In this document: in pieces, positions 33,191 to 39,733 of the stretch
Numbering within the stretch: position 1 is the first letter of the stretch
How the letters are laid out: each line of letters starts with the position of its first letter
Assembly: GCF_002920575.1 (NCBI RefSeq)
Contig: NZ_PQSQ01000077.1
Span: 1 to 39,733 of the forward strand
DNA length: 39,733 nucleotides
From: Streptomyces sp. Ru73
GTDB lineage: Bacteria; Actinomycetota; Actinomycetes; Streptomycetales; Streptomycetaceae
Direction: 5' to 3'
Translations under genes and position numbers: made by a program
The notes under the pieces: generated by a model
What the model was told of the DNA's origin: nothing
Databases searched by the model: none
What the model saw: only the letters and a program-made list of their open reading frames with translations

Positions 33191-33319
33191 GCAGGGGAAC
33201 GGTCGGCTCTTCCCTGCCGTGGTGCCGCGCCTACAGGACGGGGTGGGCGAGGGCGGGGACGGGGCGGGGAGGATGCGGCGGGTGTGGAAGAGGCGGGGGT
33301 GGTGGTTTTCAGGGTGGCG

Positions 33320-33990
33320 TTGTAGGCGGCGCACAGGTCGGAGATCCGGCCGTGGGCAGGGGCGGTGGAGGGATGGTAAGCGGTGCGCTGCGGGCCGGCT
33401 GCGTGCTGACGCTCTGGTGGGCGGCGGCCTGCCACAGCGGTTCGAAGAAGGCGGGCTGGCCGTCCAGGACGTGGACCAGGCGCTGGGTGCCCTCCCAGGG
33501 GAGCAGGATGCTGCCCTGGGAGAGCGGCGGTGATGGCCTCCTGGTTGAGGGTGTGGCTGCTGGAGACGGCGATCGCTCAGGGGGAGGGGCTGCCGGCGCG
33601 CTGGTGGAGGTGGCGCAGTGCGGAGAGCAGGGCGTGTGGGTCGTCCTTGCGCTCGCGGCGGGCTCCGGCGTCCTCCCAGACGCGGCGCAGCACCTCGGGG
33701 TCGGCGCCGCAGGCGCAGGCTCGGGTGGTGAGGGCGGTGGCCCACCAGGTGGGGAACCGCTGGCCGCTCATGATGCGGGAGAGGAACGAGGCCGACAGCC
33801 CGGTTACCTCCCCCAGGGTGCGCAGGGTGTGGTCGGAGGCACGCTGGAGGCTGCTGAGCACGGTGGCCAAGTCGACGGTCCCGGCCGGGCGGTCCTCGGC
33901 CGGCGACCAGACCATGCCGAGCTTCTCCAACCGCCTCGCCAGCAGCCCGGACATCTGATCAGCCGCGTACGCCCGCCGCTGCTCAACCAC
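33320..33990 (-). pseudogene. XRE-type regulator with an in-frame TGA and a frameshift
   Basis: From GTG 33990 the frame starts with LARRLEKLGMVWS, which looks like the end of a helicase-associated domain, then enters an XRE helix-turn-helix (ASDHTLRTLGEVTGLSASFL SRIMSGQRFPTWWATALT). HLHQRAGSPSP is followed by TGA (33577-33579), but the same frame continues as AIAVSSSHTLNQEAITAAL; after one more shift come LSQGSILLPWEGTQRLVHVL and DGQPAFFEPLWQAAA, the usual second half of these proteins. I read it as a broken regulator whose 5' end is fused to unrelated DNA. Confidence 0.6.
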
Positions 33991-34491
33991 CTACTGCCCG
34001 AGCGGGTACGCACCCTCAACGCGGCTGCCCCGGCAGGCAGCACGATCCCGCGCATGGCGACCGGAGGGCTGCGCTGTACCCGCAGGTGATGCCTCCGGCA
34101 GCGGTGCGGACTCACCTGTCTGGTCTGCACCTGTTTGGTCTGCGCAGAAAACCGCTGGCCTGACCGGACGGACGGCCGTCACCGGACCGGATGGCCATGA
34201 CTGGACGGACGGAGGCTGCCGCCTTCAGGCAGTTCCACGTCCACTAGCGGTATCGCCCGCCCGGAGCCGTTTTCCGTAGGCCGGTGTGGACGTTCAAACG
34301 AAGAAGGCAGGCTATTGTGGTTGTGGGTCACATCGAGAATGGCCCCGAGTATCATGCGGTCTTTCCCTGAACTCCAGCAACCGCATTCCTGAAACCCTTC
34401 ATCGGATATTCTGCGGATTCGTTGTCAGAATCCTTCGTTGCATCGTCTTGAAGGAATGCGGTACACCCTACTTGAGAAAGGGGGTGCCGAC
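33991..34491 (+). other. Region upstream of the lasso peptide cluster
   Basis: No gene recognised. A 70-codon plus frame (34286-34498) overlaps the precursor start and looks accidental. The part from 34280 onward is less GC-rich than its surroundings and must hold the cluster promoter. An inverted repeat lies at 34415-34433. Confidence 0.5.
34415..34433. promoter_or_regulatory. Inverted repeat in the lasso promoter region
   Basis: GGATTC (34415-34420), seven bases, GAATCC (34428-34433), 59 bases before the precursor ATG. A candidate operator or promoter-overlapping site; short, so chance is not excluded. Confidence 0.35.
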
Positions 34492-34602
34492 ATGCTGAAG
34501 TACACAGCTCCGAGGGTGATCCGTATTGGGCGGATAGAGGAACTCACCGGGCAGCTCCGCAGGGGGCCCAAGGACCTTCTCGACAAGGGCAACATCCTGT
34601 GA
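34492..34602 (+). CDS. Lasso peptide precursor (A gene)
   Basis: A 36-residue peptide. The leader MLKYTAPRVIRIGRIEELTG contains the YxxPxVxxxGxxxxxT recognition pattern bound by the PqqD-like partner. With the conserved Thr at position -2, as in fusilassin whose leader also ends in Thr-Gly, the core is QLRRGPKDLLDKGNIL (16 residues). Asp8 is in place for an isopeptide ring with residue 1. Gln at position 1 is unusual; a start at the preceding Gly would give a 9-residue ring. Net charge is positive (two Arg, two Lys, two Asp), with no aromatic residue. ATG 34492 has AGGGGG upstream. It is directly followed by cyclase, recognition protein, protease and exporter genes. The gene is too short for many gene finders. 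Confidence 0.9.
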   Translation: MLKYTAPRVIRIGRIEELTGQLRRGPKDLLDKGNIL

Positions 34603-36395
34603 CAGGTTCACGCTCGGGCTCCTCCCCTGTGGCGCAGTCAGTGCGACGGGGAGGAGCCGCTGACCCCGGCGAACGCCTTGTGGTCGACTGTTTCGGATGC
34701 TCTGGGAGTATTTTTCTGAGTGTTTCGCATTCTGTACTTCATTACGATGTCCGGCAATTATGCAGCGCGAATCGGAGTGCCGTCGAAAACGAGGAATGTT
34801 ACGGATTTCAATGGCTGCGTCCGGGATGCGCCGAAGGGCTGCCCCAACCCGTGTCCGGAGCCTTCCTGTTGCTCTCCGGTCCGCTCCTTTGCCGCCCGTC
34901 GGCGGAATACGTCGGAGGGATCGTCCGGGGCGCGGCCGCCGGGCACCATGGTGTTCTCCGGCAGCTCCCGGCGGAAGTTTCCGGATGTGTGGTGACGGCC
35001 GAACGCGTCGTGGTGTTCCGCGGGCCGTCCAGCCCTGACCAGATCTACTTCCGCAGGACTGGCAGGCGCGTCACGTGGTCCTCCGACCCGCGGGATCTGT
35101 TCCAAGGGCACCGGCCGGAATTCGACCAGGAAACGATCTGGCGAAGCTGCCGGGCCGAAGATGTCTTCATCTATCCGGACCTGGAACGCCTGGAGTTCGG
35201 TGAACTCGCCGTGCTCGGCCCCTGCTCGACGCGGACCGAAGAGTACTGGCCGACCGCCCCACTGGAGCTGCCGCGCCGCACCACGCTGCGGGAGTACGCC
35301 CATCTCGCCTACCAACTGCTGCTGGAAGAGGTCCGGCCCTATGCCCACGGGGCCGACGGCTGCGGTGACCGCGTCGGGATACTGCTCTCGGGAGGAGTCG
35401 ATTCCTCCACCGTCCTGGCCGCGCTCGTCGACCACGGCGCCGATGTCGTGGCGTATCACATGGGCACCGATGACCCATTGGCCGATGAGGCCCACTACGT
35501 CGACCAGGTGTGCCGCCATTTGTCCGTGCCCCTGGTCACGATCCCCCGCTCCACGGAGGATGACCTGTTCTCCGTCCGAGGGGACTTTCCCCACCCCTAC
35601 AACCACGGCTGGCGCAGCCCTTTGGAGCGTGTCGCGGACCGGATCGCCGCGGACGGCGTACACGTCCTGCTGTCCGGACTGGAGGGCGATGTGGTCTTCG
35701 GCCCGGTGCGCTACGGCCTGCACGACCTCATCACCGGTGACATACGGCGGCGTGAGAAGTGGCGAATGCTGCAAGGGATGGCCACCACACGCTGGGAGCT
35801 GCGGCGCATCCTCCGCAGCATCCGACCCTCGTACTCCCTCTACGCCGACCCCGAGGCCTACGCCGAGACGGAGCTGAGCAGCGACTTCCTCACCCCCATG
35901 CCGGACGCCGCTCCCGAACAGTTCGCACCGACCTTTTCGGCGCAGGAATTCGCCCTGAACTACGGCCTGTGGCGACCGCACGGCATCCACCTTGCCAAAC
36001 CCTGGGGCGGACACCGGCTCCGCCGCTTGGCCGCGCGGCTGCCCAACGCCTACCGAGTGCTCCCCTTCGCCGGGCGGACCATCGACAAACCGGTGCTGCG
36101 CCTGGCTGCGGCAGACCGGCTGCCGCCGGCGGTCTGGCGCCACTACGGACGGACCTGGCTGGACTCCCCTGAAGAGAACTGGTGCCTGCACCACCCCGAT
36201 GCCTTCGCCCGGATCCTCGGTGCGCCGGACACCCGGCTGGTCGCCATGGGGATCGTGGACCCGCAGCGGCTCGGCGACGTGCTCGCCAACCCGGCGGCCA
36301 TCCGCCGCAACGCCGACAGCCTGCTGTGCTCCTCCATGGTCGAGCTGTTTCTGCGCGACCTGGAATCGAAGACCGGCACTGACCAACGGAGTTGA
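34599..36395 (+). CDS. Lasso peptide cyclase (asparagine synthetase-like, C gene)
   Basis: An ATP-dependent cyclase that adenylates the Asp8 side chain of the cut precursor and closes the macrolactam ring. The asparagine-synthetase PP-loop is SGGVDSST (residues 264-271 counted from GTG 34599), followed by VAYHMGTDDPLADEAHYVDQ VCRHL and LSGLEGDVVFG. The N-terminal 200 residues are a glutaminase-like fold without glutaminase function, as usual for this family. The start is uncertain: GTG 34599 overlaps the precursor stop, whereas GTG 34629, 34641 or 34680 are alternatives within or after a hairpin. About 570-598 residues is normal. The stop is followed after five bases by the PqqD-like gene. 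Confidence 0.93.
   Translation: MTGSRSGSSPVAQSVRRGGAADPGERLVVDCFGCSGSIFLSVSHSVLHYDVRQLCSANRSAVENEECYGFQWLRPGCAEGLPQPVSGAFLLLSGPLLCRPSAEYVGGIVRGAAAGHHGVLRQLPAEVSGCVVTAERVVVFRGPSSPDQIYFRRTGRRVTWSSDPRDLFQGHRPEFDQETIWRSCRAEDVFIYPDLERLEFGELAVLGPCSTRTEEYWPTAPLELPRRTTLREYAHLAYQLLLEEVRPYAHGADGCGDRVGILLSGGVDSSTVLAALVDHGADVVAYHMGTDDPLADEAHYVDQVCRHLSVPLVTIPRSTEDDLFSVRGDFPHPYNHGWRSPLERVADRIAADGVHVLLSGLEGDVVFGPVRYGLHDLITGDIRRREKWRMLQGMATTRWELRRILRSIRPSYSLYADPEAYAETELSSDFLTPMPDAAPEQFAPTFSAQEFALNYGLWRPHGIHLAKPWGGHRLRRLAARLPNAYRVLPFAGRTIDKPVLRLAAADRLPPAVWRHYGRTWLDSPEENWCLHHPDAFARILGAPDTRLVAMGIVDPQRLGDVLANPAAIRRNADSLLCSSMVELFLRDLESKTGTDQRS
34617..34658 (+). promoter_or_regulatory. Stem-loop between precursor and cyclase genes
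   Basis: GGCTCCTCCCC (34617-34627) and GGGGAGGAGCC (34648-34658) pair perfectly over 11 bp. The 20-base loop has its own CGCA/TGCG pairing. It starts 14 bases after the precursor stop and could stabilise or partly terminate the precursor message, giving more precursor than enzymes. The right arm contains a ribosome-site-like GGGGAGGAG. Confidence 0.7.
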
Positions 36396-36400
36396 TCGGA

Positions 36401-36685
36401 ATGCCCCTGCTCCAGCTGACCGAACGGACGGCCTTCGACCCGGCGGATGGTGCCGGCATCCTGCTGGGCGGGTCCCAGGGCGACTATTTCGAACTGAATC
36501 CCGTGGCCACCCTGATGCTGCAGGCCGCACTGCGATACGACACCGCAGAAGAGGCCGTCAGCCACCTCAGGGAACGCATCGATGCGAGCGAAGACACGCT
36601 GCGGGAGGGGCTCGCCGACCTGACCGCTCAGCTCGCCGAGAAGCGCCTGGCCGAGCCCGGCCGCACGCCGACATCGAGCTCGTGA
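36401..36685 (+). CDS. Lasso peptide recognition protein, PqqD-like (B1 gene)
   Basis: A 94-residue RiPP recognition element of the PqqD family, which grips the YxxP...G...T part of the leader and presents it to the protease. Visible are the short strands LQLTERTAFDPADGAGILLG, then SQGDYFELNPVATLMLQAAL and the helical DTAEEAVSHLRERIDASEDT LREGLADLTAQL. ATG 36401 is preferred; TTG 36392 is possible. Its stop overlaps the ATG of the B2 gene (TGATG), so both halves of the split B protein are co-translated. Confidence 0.92.
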   Translation: MPLLQLTERTAFDPADGAGILLGGSQGDYFELNPVATLMLQAALRYDTAEEAVSHLRERIDASEDTLREGLADLTAQLAEKRLAEPGRTPTSSS

Positions 36686-37245
36686 TGAACAGGGTGAGCG
36701 CCGACTGGGAGTTCCTGCTCCGGGACACCGACGGGGTGCCGCCACCACCGGCGGTGCCGCTCCGGCTGCGGCTGACCGCTACGGCACGCACCCTTCATGC
36801 GCTGCGCGTCCTGCGTAGGCGCGGCTGGCCGGAGGCCCAGCGGTGCCTACGCGAGATGGTCCCCGCCACCCCTCTTGGCGCCGAAGTCAGCCCGCCGGTG
36901 GCCCTTCGCCTCGCCCACCGGCAGATAGTGCCCTGTCTCACGGCGCTGCGGATGGTCGAACCGAACGCACTGTGCCTGCCCCGGTCATTCGCGATCGCCA
37001 CGTACCTCTCGGCACTCGGCCTCCCGGCCGAGATCGTCATCGCACGGCAGCGTACGACCATCGGTGCCCGCTTCTCCTTCCACGCCTGGGCGGAGCTGTA
37101 CAACGAGGTACTGGCCGACATCCCCACCGTTCAGCTCGGCTTCACCGTCCTGCAGCGCGTCGGCTCTGAGGAGGCGATGCGAGCGACGACGAGAGCGACG
37201 AAGAAGGGTGGCACGGAGGCGACGACGAAGGCGACCTCCGGATGA
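36685..37245 (+). CDS. Lasso peptide leader protease, transglutaminase-like (B2 gene)
   Basis: A 186-residue cysteine protease of the lasso B2 family, which removes the leader after the conserved Thr-x. The catalytic Cys97 is in NALCLPRSFAIATYLSALGL and His133 in FSFHAWAELYNEV; an acidic third residue is likely Asp145 (VLADIPTVQLGF). The N-terminal 80 residues are the usual helical part (LRLRLTATARTLHALRVLRR). The last 25 residues are low-complexity Ala/Thr/Lys/Gly and unlike the family, coded by near-repeats of GCGACGA. The ATG overlaps the stop of B1, and the stop overlaps the ABC transporter start (ATGA). Confidence 0.92.
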   Translation: MNRVSADWEFLLRDTDGVPPPPAVPLRLRLTATARTLHALRVLRRRGWPEAQRCLREMVPATPLGAEVSPPVALRLAHRQIVPCLTALRMVEPNALCLPRSFAIATYLSALGLPAEIVIARQRTTIGARFSFHAWAELYNEVLADIPTVQLGFTVLQRVGSEEAMRATTRATKKGGTEATTKATSG

Positions 37246-39104
37246 CCTCCGGCCCCCACAGCGCCCCTAGCACACGCGGCACGACGGGTGGACGCCCTGC
37301 CGGACGGCGGCAACTCCGCCGCGTGCTACGCGGTCACGGCCGCAGGATCACCTCGGGCGTCGCCCTGACGCTGATCGAATCCGCGCTCGCGCTGGCCCAG
37401 CCGCTACTGGTCAAGCGCGTCATCGAGGGGGCACAGGCCGGCACCGGCATCGGCCGCACCATCGGGCTGCTGATCGCGCTATTCCTCGCGCAGGCGGCCC
37501 TCCAGGCGGTGGCGCGCTACGTCCTGGCGCGTACCGGCGAAGGGATCGTGCTCGGGCTGCGGCGCAACCTCGTCGACCGGCTGCTGCGGCTGCCCATGCG
37601 GACGTATGACCGGTATCGGATCGGCGACCTGATCGCGCGGACCACCGCCGACAGTATGGCCCTGCGGACATTCATCGCTGACGGCTTCACCGACGCGGTC
37701 ACCGGCAGCATTGGGCTCATCGGCGTCGTCGTACTGATGCTGTGGCTGGACTGGGTGTTGTTCCTGTTCGTGCTGGCCGTGATCGTCCTCGGCTCGCTGG
37801 TGGTCGCCTCGGTTCTGCGCGGCATCGAGCGCGCCTCGCTCCACGCCCAGCAGGCCACCGGTGCGATGACCGCTGAGCTGGAACGCGCGCTGAGCGCCAT
37901 CCGTACGGTACGGGCCAGCCGTGCCGAACAGCGGGAGGCGGAGCGTATCGGGGACCGGGCCAGGTCGGCGTATGCGCAGAGCGTGCGGGTCGGCGCCCTG
38001 GACGCGGTGATCTCACCCGCCGTCATGCTGACGGTCAACGGCTCGTTCCTCCTGGTGCTGCTCATCGGAGGGCTGCGGGTCGCCGGCAGGGACGGCTCCG
38101 TCGCCGATCTCGCCGCCTTCCTGCTGTACATGCTCTACCTCATGGCGCCGGTCAGCGCTGTCTTCCAGGCGTCGAGCGCCCTGCGACAGGGCCTTGGCGC
38201 CCTGCACCGCATCACGGAAATCCTCGATCTGCCGGACGAGAGCGAGCCCGCCGGGCCACACAAGACGGCTGCCCCGACCGGTGAGCAGGCCGCCCCGTCA
38301 GCCGCGGGCGGACCGGCCACCGCATCACCGTCCCGGTGTGCCCCGCCCGCATCGCACCATGACGTGCCCGTCCTGGAGTTCCAGGACGTGTGGTTCGGCT
38401 ACGATCCGGACCGGCCAGTCCTGCGTGGCGTCTCCTTCCAAGTACCGCGCTGTGGCCATGTCGCCCTGATCGGCCGCTCCGGCGCCGGCAAAACCACGGT
38501 CTTTGCCCTCACCGAGCGCTTCTACGACCCCGACGCGGGCCGCATCCTCTACGAGGGGCAGGACATACGGACCATCGGCCAGGCGGCGCACCGGGCGCGG
38601 ATCGGACTCGTGGAGCAGCACGCACCGGTGCTGCACGGCACCCTCCGGGAAAACCTGCTGTACGCAGCACCGGACGCCGGCCCGGACGAACTCGACCGGG
38701 CCATCGAACTGGCGCACTTGGACGAGCTGGTGTCCCGGCTGCCACGGGGGCTGCACACCGAGACCGGCGAACACGGCATGGCGCTCTCGGGGGGCGAGCG
38801 GCAACGGATCGCCCTCGCCCGCTCCCTGCTCACCCGACCCGGGCTGCTGCTGCTCGACGAGCCGACGGCCCATCTGGACGCGGTGAGCGAAGTGGCGTTG
38901 CGCCGTTCGATCCGGCGCATCTCCCATGAGTGCGCGCTCCTGGTCATCGCGCACCGCTACTCGACCGTCCGCGCCGCAAGCCTGGTCGTCGTGCTGGATG
39001 GCGGCCGGGTCACCGCCGGCACCCACGACGAGCTGCTGATCACCAGCGATCACTACCACTCTCTGTTGCGTGCTCAGCAGCCCGTGGACAGGCTCACCGA
39101 ATAG
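37242..39104 (+). CDS. Lasso peptide ABC exporter (D gene)
   Basis: A 620-residue ABC half-transporter with fused membrane and ATPase domains, expected to dimerise, export the lasso peptide and give immunity. Six membrane helices lie in residues 35-330 (LIALFLAQAALQAVARYVLA; GLIGVVVLMLWLDWVLFLFV; LMAPVSAVFQASSALRQGL). A Pro/Ala-rich linker of about 45 residues leads to the ATPase: Walker A GRSGAGKTT (about 411-419), Q-loop in IGLVEQHAPVLHGTLRENLL, signature LSGGERQ (515-521), Walker B LLLLDEPTA (about 535) and the H-loop in LVIAHRYSTV. Last gene of the cluster. Confidence 0.95.
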   Translation: MTSGPHSAPSTRGTTGGRPAGRRQLRRVLRGHGRRITSGVALTLIESALALAQPLLVKRVIEGAQAGTGIGRTIGLLIALFLAQAALQAVARYVLARTGEGIVLGLRRNLVDRLLRLPMRTYDRYRIGDLIARTTADSMALRTFIADGFTDAVTGSIGLIGVVVLMLWLDWVLFLFVLAVIVLGSLVVASVLRGIERASLHAQQATGAMTAELERALSAIRTVRASRAEQREAERIGDRARSAYAQSVRVGALDAVISPAVMLTVNGSFLLVLLIGGLRVAGRDGSVADLAAFLLYMLYLMAPVSAVFQASSALRQGLGALHRITEILDLPDESEPAGPHKTAAPTGEQAAPSAAGGPATASPSRCAPPASHHDVPVLEFQDVWFGYDPDRPVLRGVSFQVPRCGHVALIGRSGAGKTTVFALTERFYDPDAGRILYEGQDIRTIGQAAHRARIGLVEQHAPVLHGTLRENLLYAAPDAGPDELDRAIELAHLDELVSRLPRGLHTETGEHGMALSGGERQRIALARSLLTRPGLLLLDEPTAHLDAVSEVALRRSIRRISHECALLVIAHRYSTVRAASLVVVLDGGRVTAGTHDELLITSDHYHSLLRAQQPVDRLTE

Positions 39105-39285
39105 CGACAGCCATGCCGCGGCACGCGTCAGCCCGGTTCATCTGTCGGCAGGCGGGTGAACTGAGAAGCGTTGGCTGACAGCTGAGTTGACGGCTGCTCA
39201 TTTTCCTGGTGAGCGAGACTCGTGTGGCGGACTGGCGGGGCGGCCGCCGCACCGACCCAGGCAGTCATGGTGGTAGGTGTCGATC

Positions 39286-39733
39286 ATGGTGCGGATGCCC
39301 GCCGAGCCGGTGCTGGCCCAGCCCGTCGACACCTTCCACCTGTCGACGGGGTGGGCGGCGGAGCCGAAGTGGGACGGGTTCCGCGTCCTGCTCGGCCGCG
39401 ACCAGGGCCAGACGCTGCTGCGCTCCCGGCACGGTACTGACCTCACGCCCGGCGACCGCGGCGCGTCTGGCTGAGTAGCATCCGGCGCGCTTCGTCGTCT
39501 TCGACCTCATCCACCACGCCGGCACCGACCTCACCGCCTGGCCGTACGCCGAGTGCCGCGCCGCCCTGGAGGCCCTCTTCGCCGACTACCGGCTCGGGTC
39601 GCCGTGGACGTTGTGCCCGATGACCACCGATGAGGCGACCGTGGGGGAGTGGCTGTCGTGGTCGGTCGTCGGTACCGAGGGCGCGGTGTTCAAGCGGCTG
39701 CAGCAGCCGTACCTGCCAGGCAAGCGTGCGGGC
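39286..39733 (+). pseudogene. ATP-dependent DNA ligase, broken and running off the window
   Basis: ATG 39286 begins VRMPAEPVLAQPVDTFHLST then GWAAEPKWDGFRVLLGR, with the active-site motif KxDG (EPKWDGFR). After LRSRHGTDLTPGDR the frame hits a TGA (39472-39474). Another frame from 39482 resumes the same protein further on: RFVVFDLIHHAGTDLTAWPY, LGSPWTLCPMTTDEATVGEW and VGTEGAVFKRLQQPYLPGKR. About 50 residues between them are missing, so this copy is inactive. The relic at 23811-24212 contains the C-terminal half that would follow here, but it belongs to a different copy. Confidence 0.7.

Noticed and set aside
34286..34498. 70-codon frame just before the lasso precursor as a second precursor
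   Set aside because: No YxxP...G...T leader pattern, several Cys with no pattern, and it overlaps the precursor's ribosome site and start.
34758..36530. 590-codon minus-strand frame opposite the lasso cyclase
   Set aside because: Shadow; the plus strand carries the SGGVDSS cyclase motif and fits the cluster.

Overview
The window reads as DNA from a high-GC actinomycete, almost certainly Streptomyces or a close relative. Codon third positions are nearly all G or C. The families are typical of that group: large LuxR ATPase regulators, GAF-ANTAR proteins, DUF6207- and DUF6233-like small proteins, and a Tpg telomere terminal protein. A tpg gene together with many frameshifted, nonsense-mutated and truncated genes fits a chromosome arm or a linear plasmid. 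No rRNA, tRNA, CRISPR array or intact transposase was found.

Layout. 1-4359: a carboxylesterase fragment and a metallo-beta-lactamase (minus strand), divergent from a 928-residue LuxR ATPase regulator. 4788-7270: a GAF protein and two membrane proteins ending in a strong hairpin terminator. 7271-9341: small conserved Streptomyces proteins and gene wrecks, running into the stub of a gene, probably tap, in front of tpg (9345-9902). 10103-11740: a tetR/short-chain dehydrogenase pair around a 30-bp palindromic operator. 11899-12337: repeats and two ANTAR stubs. 12425-14743: a second large LuxR ATPase regulator. 15083-16033: an AraC regulator. 16721-21295: a six-gene catabolic operon (GntR, carbon-nitrogen hydrolase, DUF2848, HpaB-type monooxygenase, cupin, flavin reductase). 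21428-22121: a TetR gene with its operator. 22636-33990: a decayed accessory zone with two GAF-ANTAR genes, a frameshifted second AraC gene, an alpha/beta hydrolase, DNA ligase and helicase relics, and several regulator pseudogenes. 34492-39104: a complete lasso peptide cluster. 39286-39733: a broken DNA ligase gene running off the end.

How the parts work together. In the lasso cluster a 36-residue precursor is followed by a cyclase, a PqqD-like recognition protein, a transglutaminase-like leader peptidase and an ABC exporter, nearly all overlapping. The predicted core, QLRRGPKDLLDKGNIL, would form a ring between residue 1 (Gln, unusual) and Asp8. It shares the LRR at positions 2-4, Asp8 and Leu10 with lassomycin and has no aromatic residue to act as a plug. 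This is the most interesting system here. In the catabolic operon a flavin reductase would supply reduced flavin to the monooxygenase, and the amidase and the FAH-like DUF2848 protein would act on later intermediates; a nitrogen-containing ring is a plausible but unproven substrate. The two AraC genes share a nearly identical C-terminal half but have different N-terminal halves, which suggests gene conversion.
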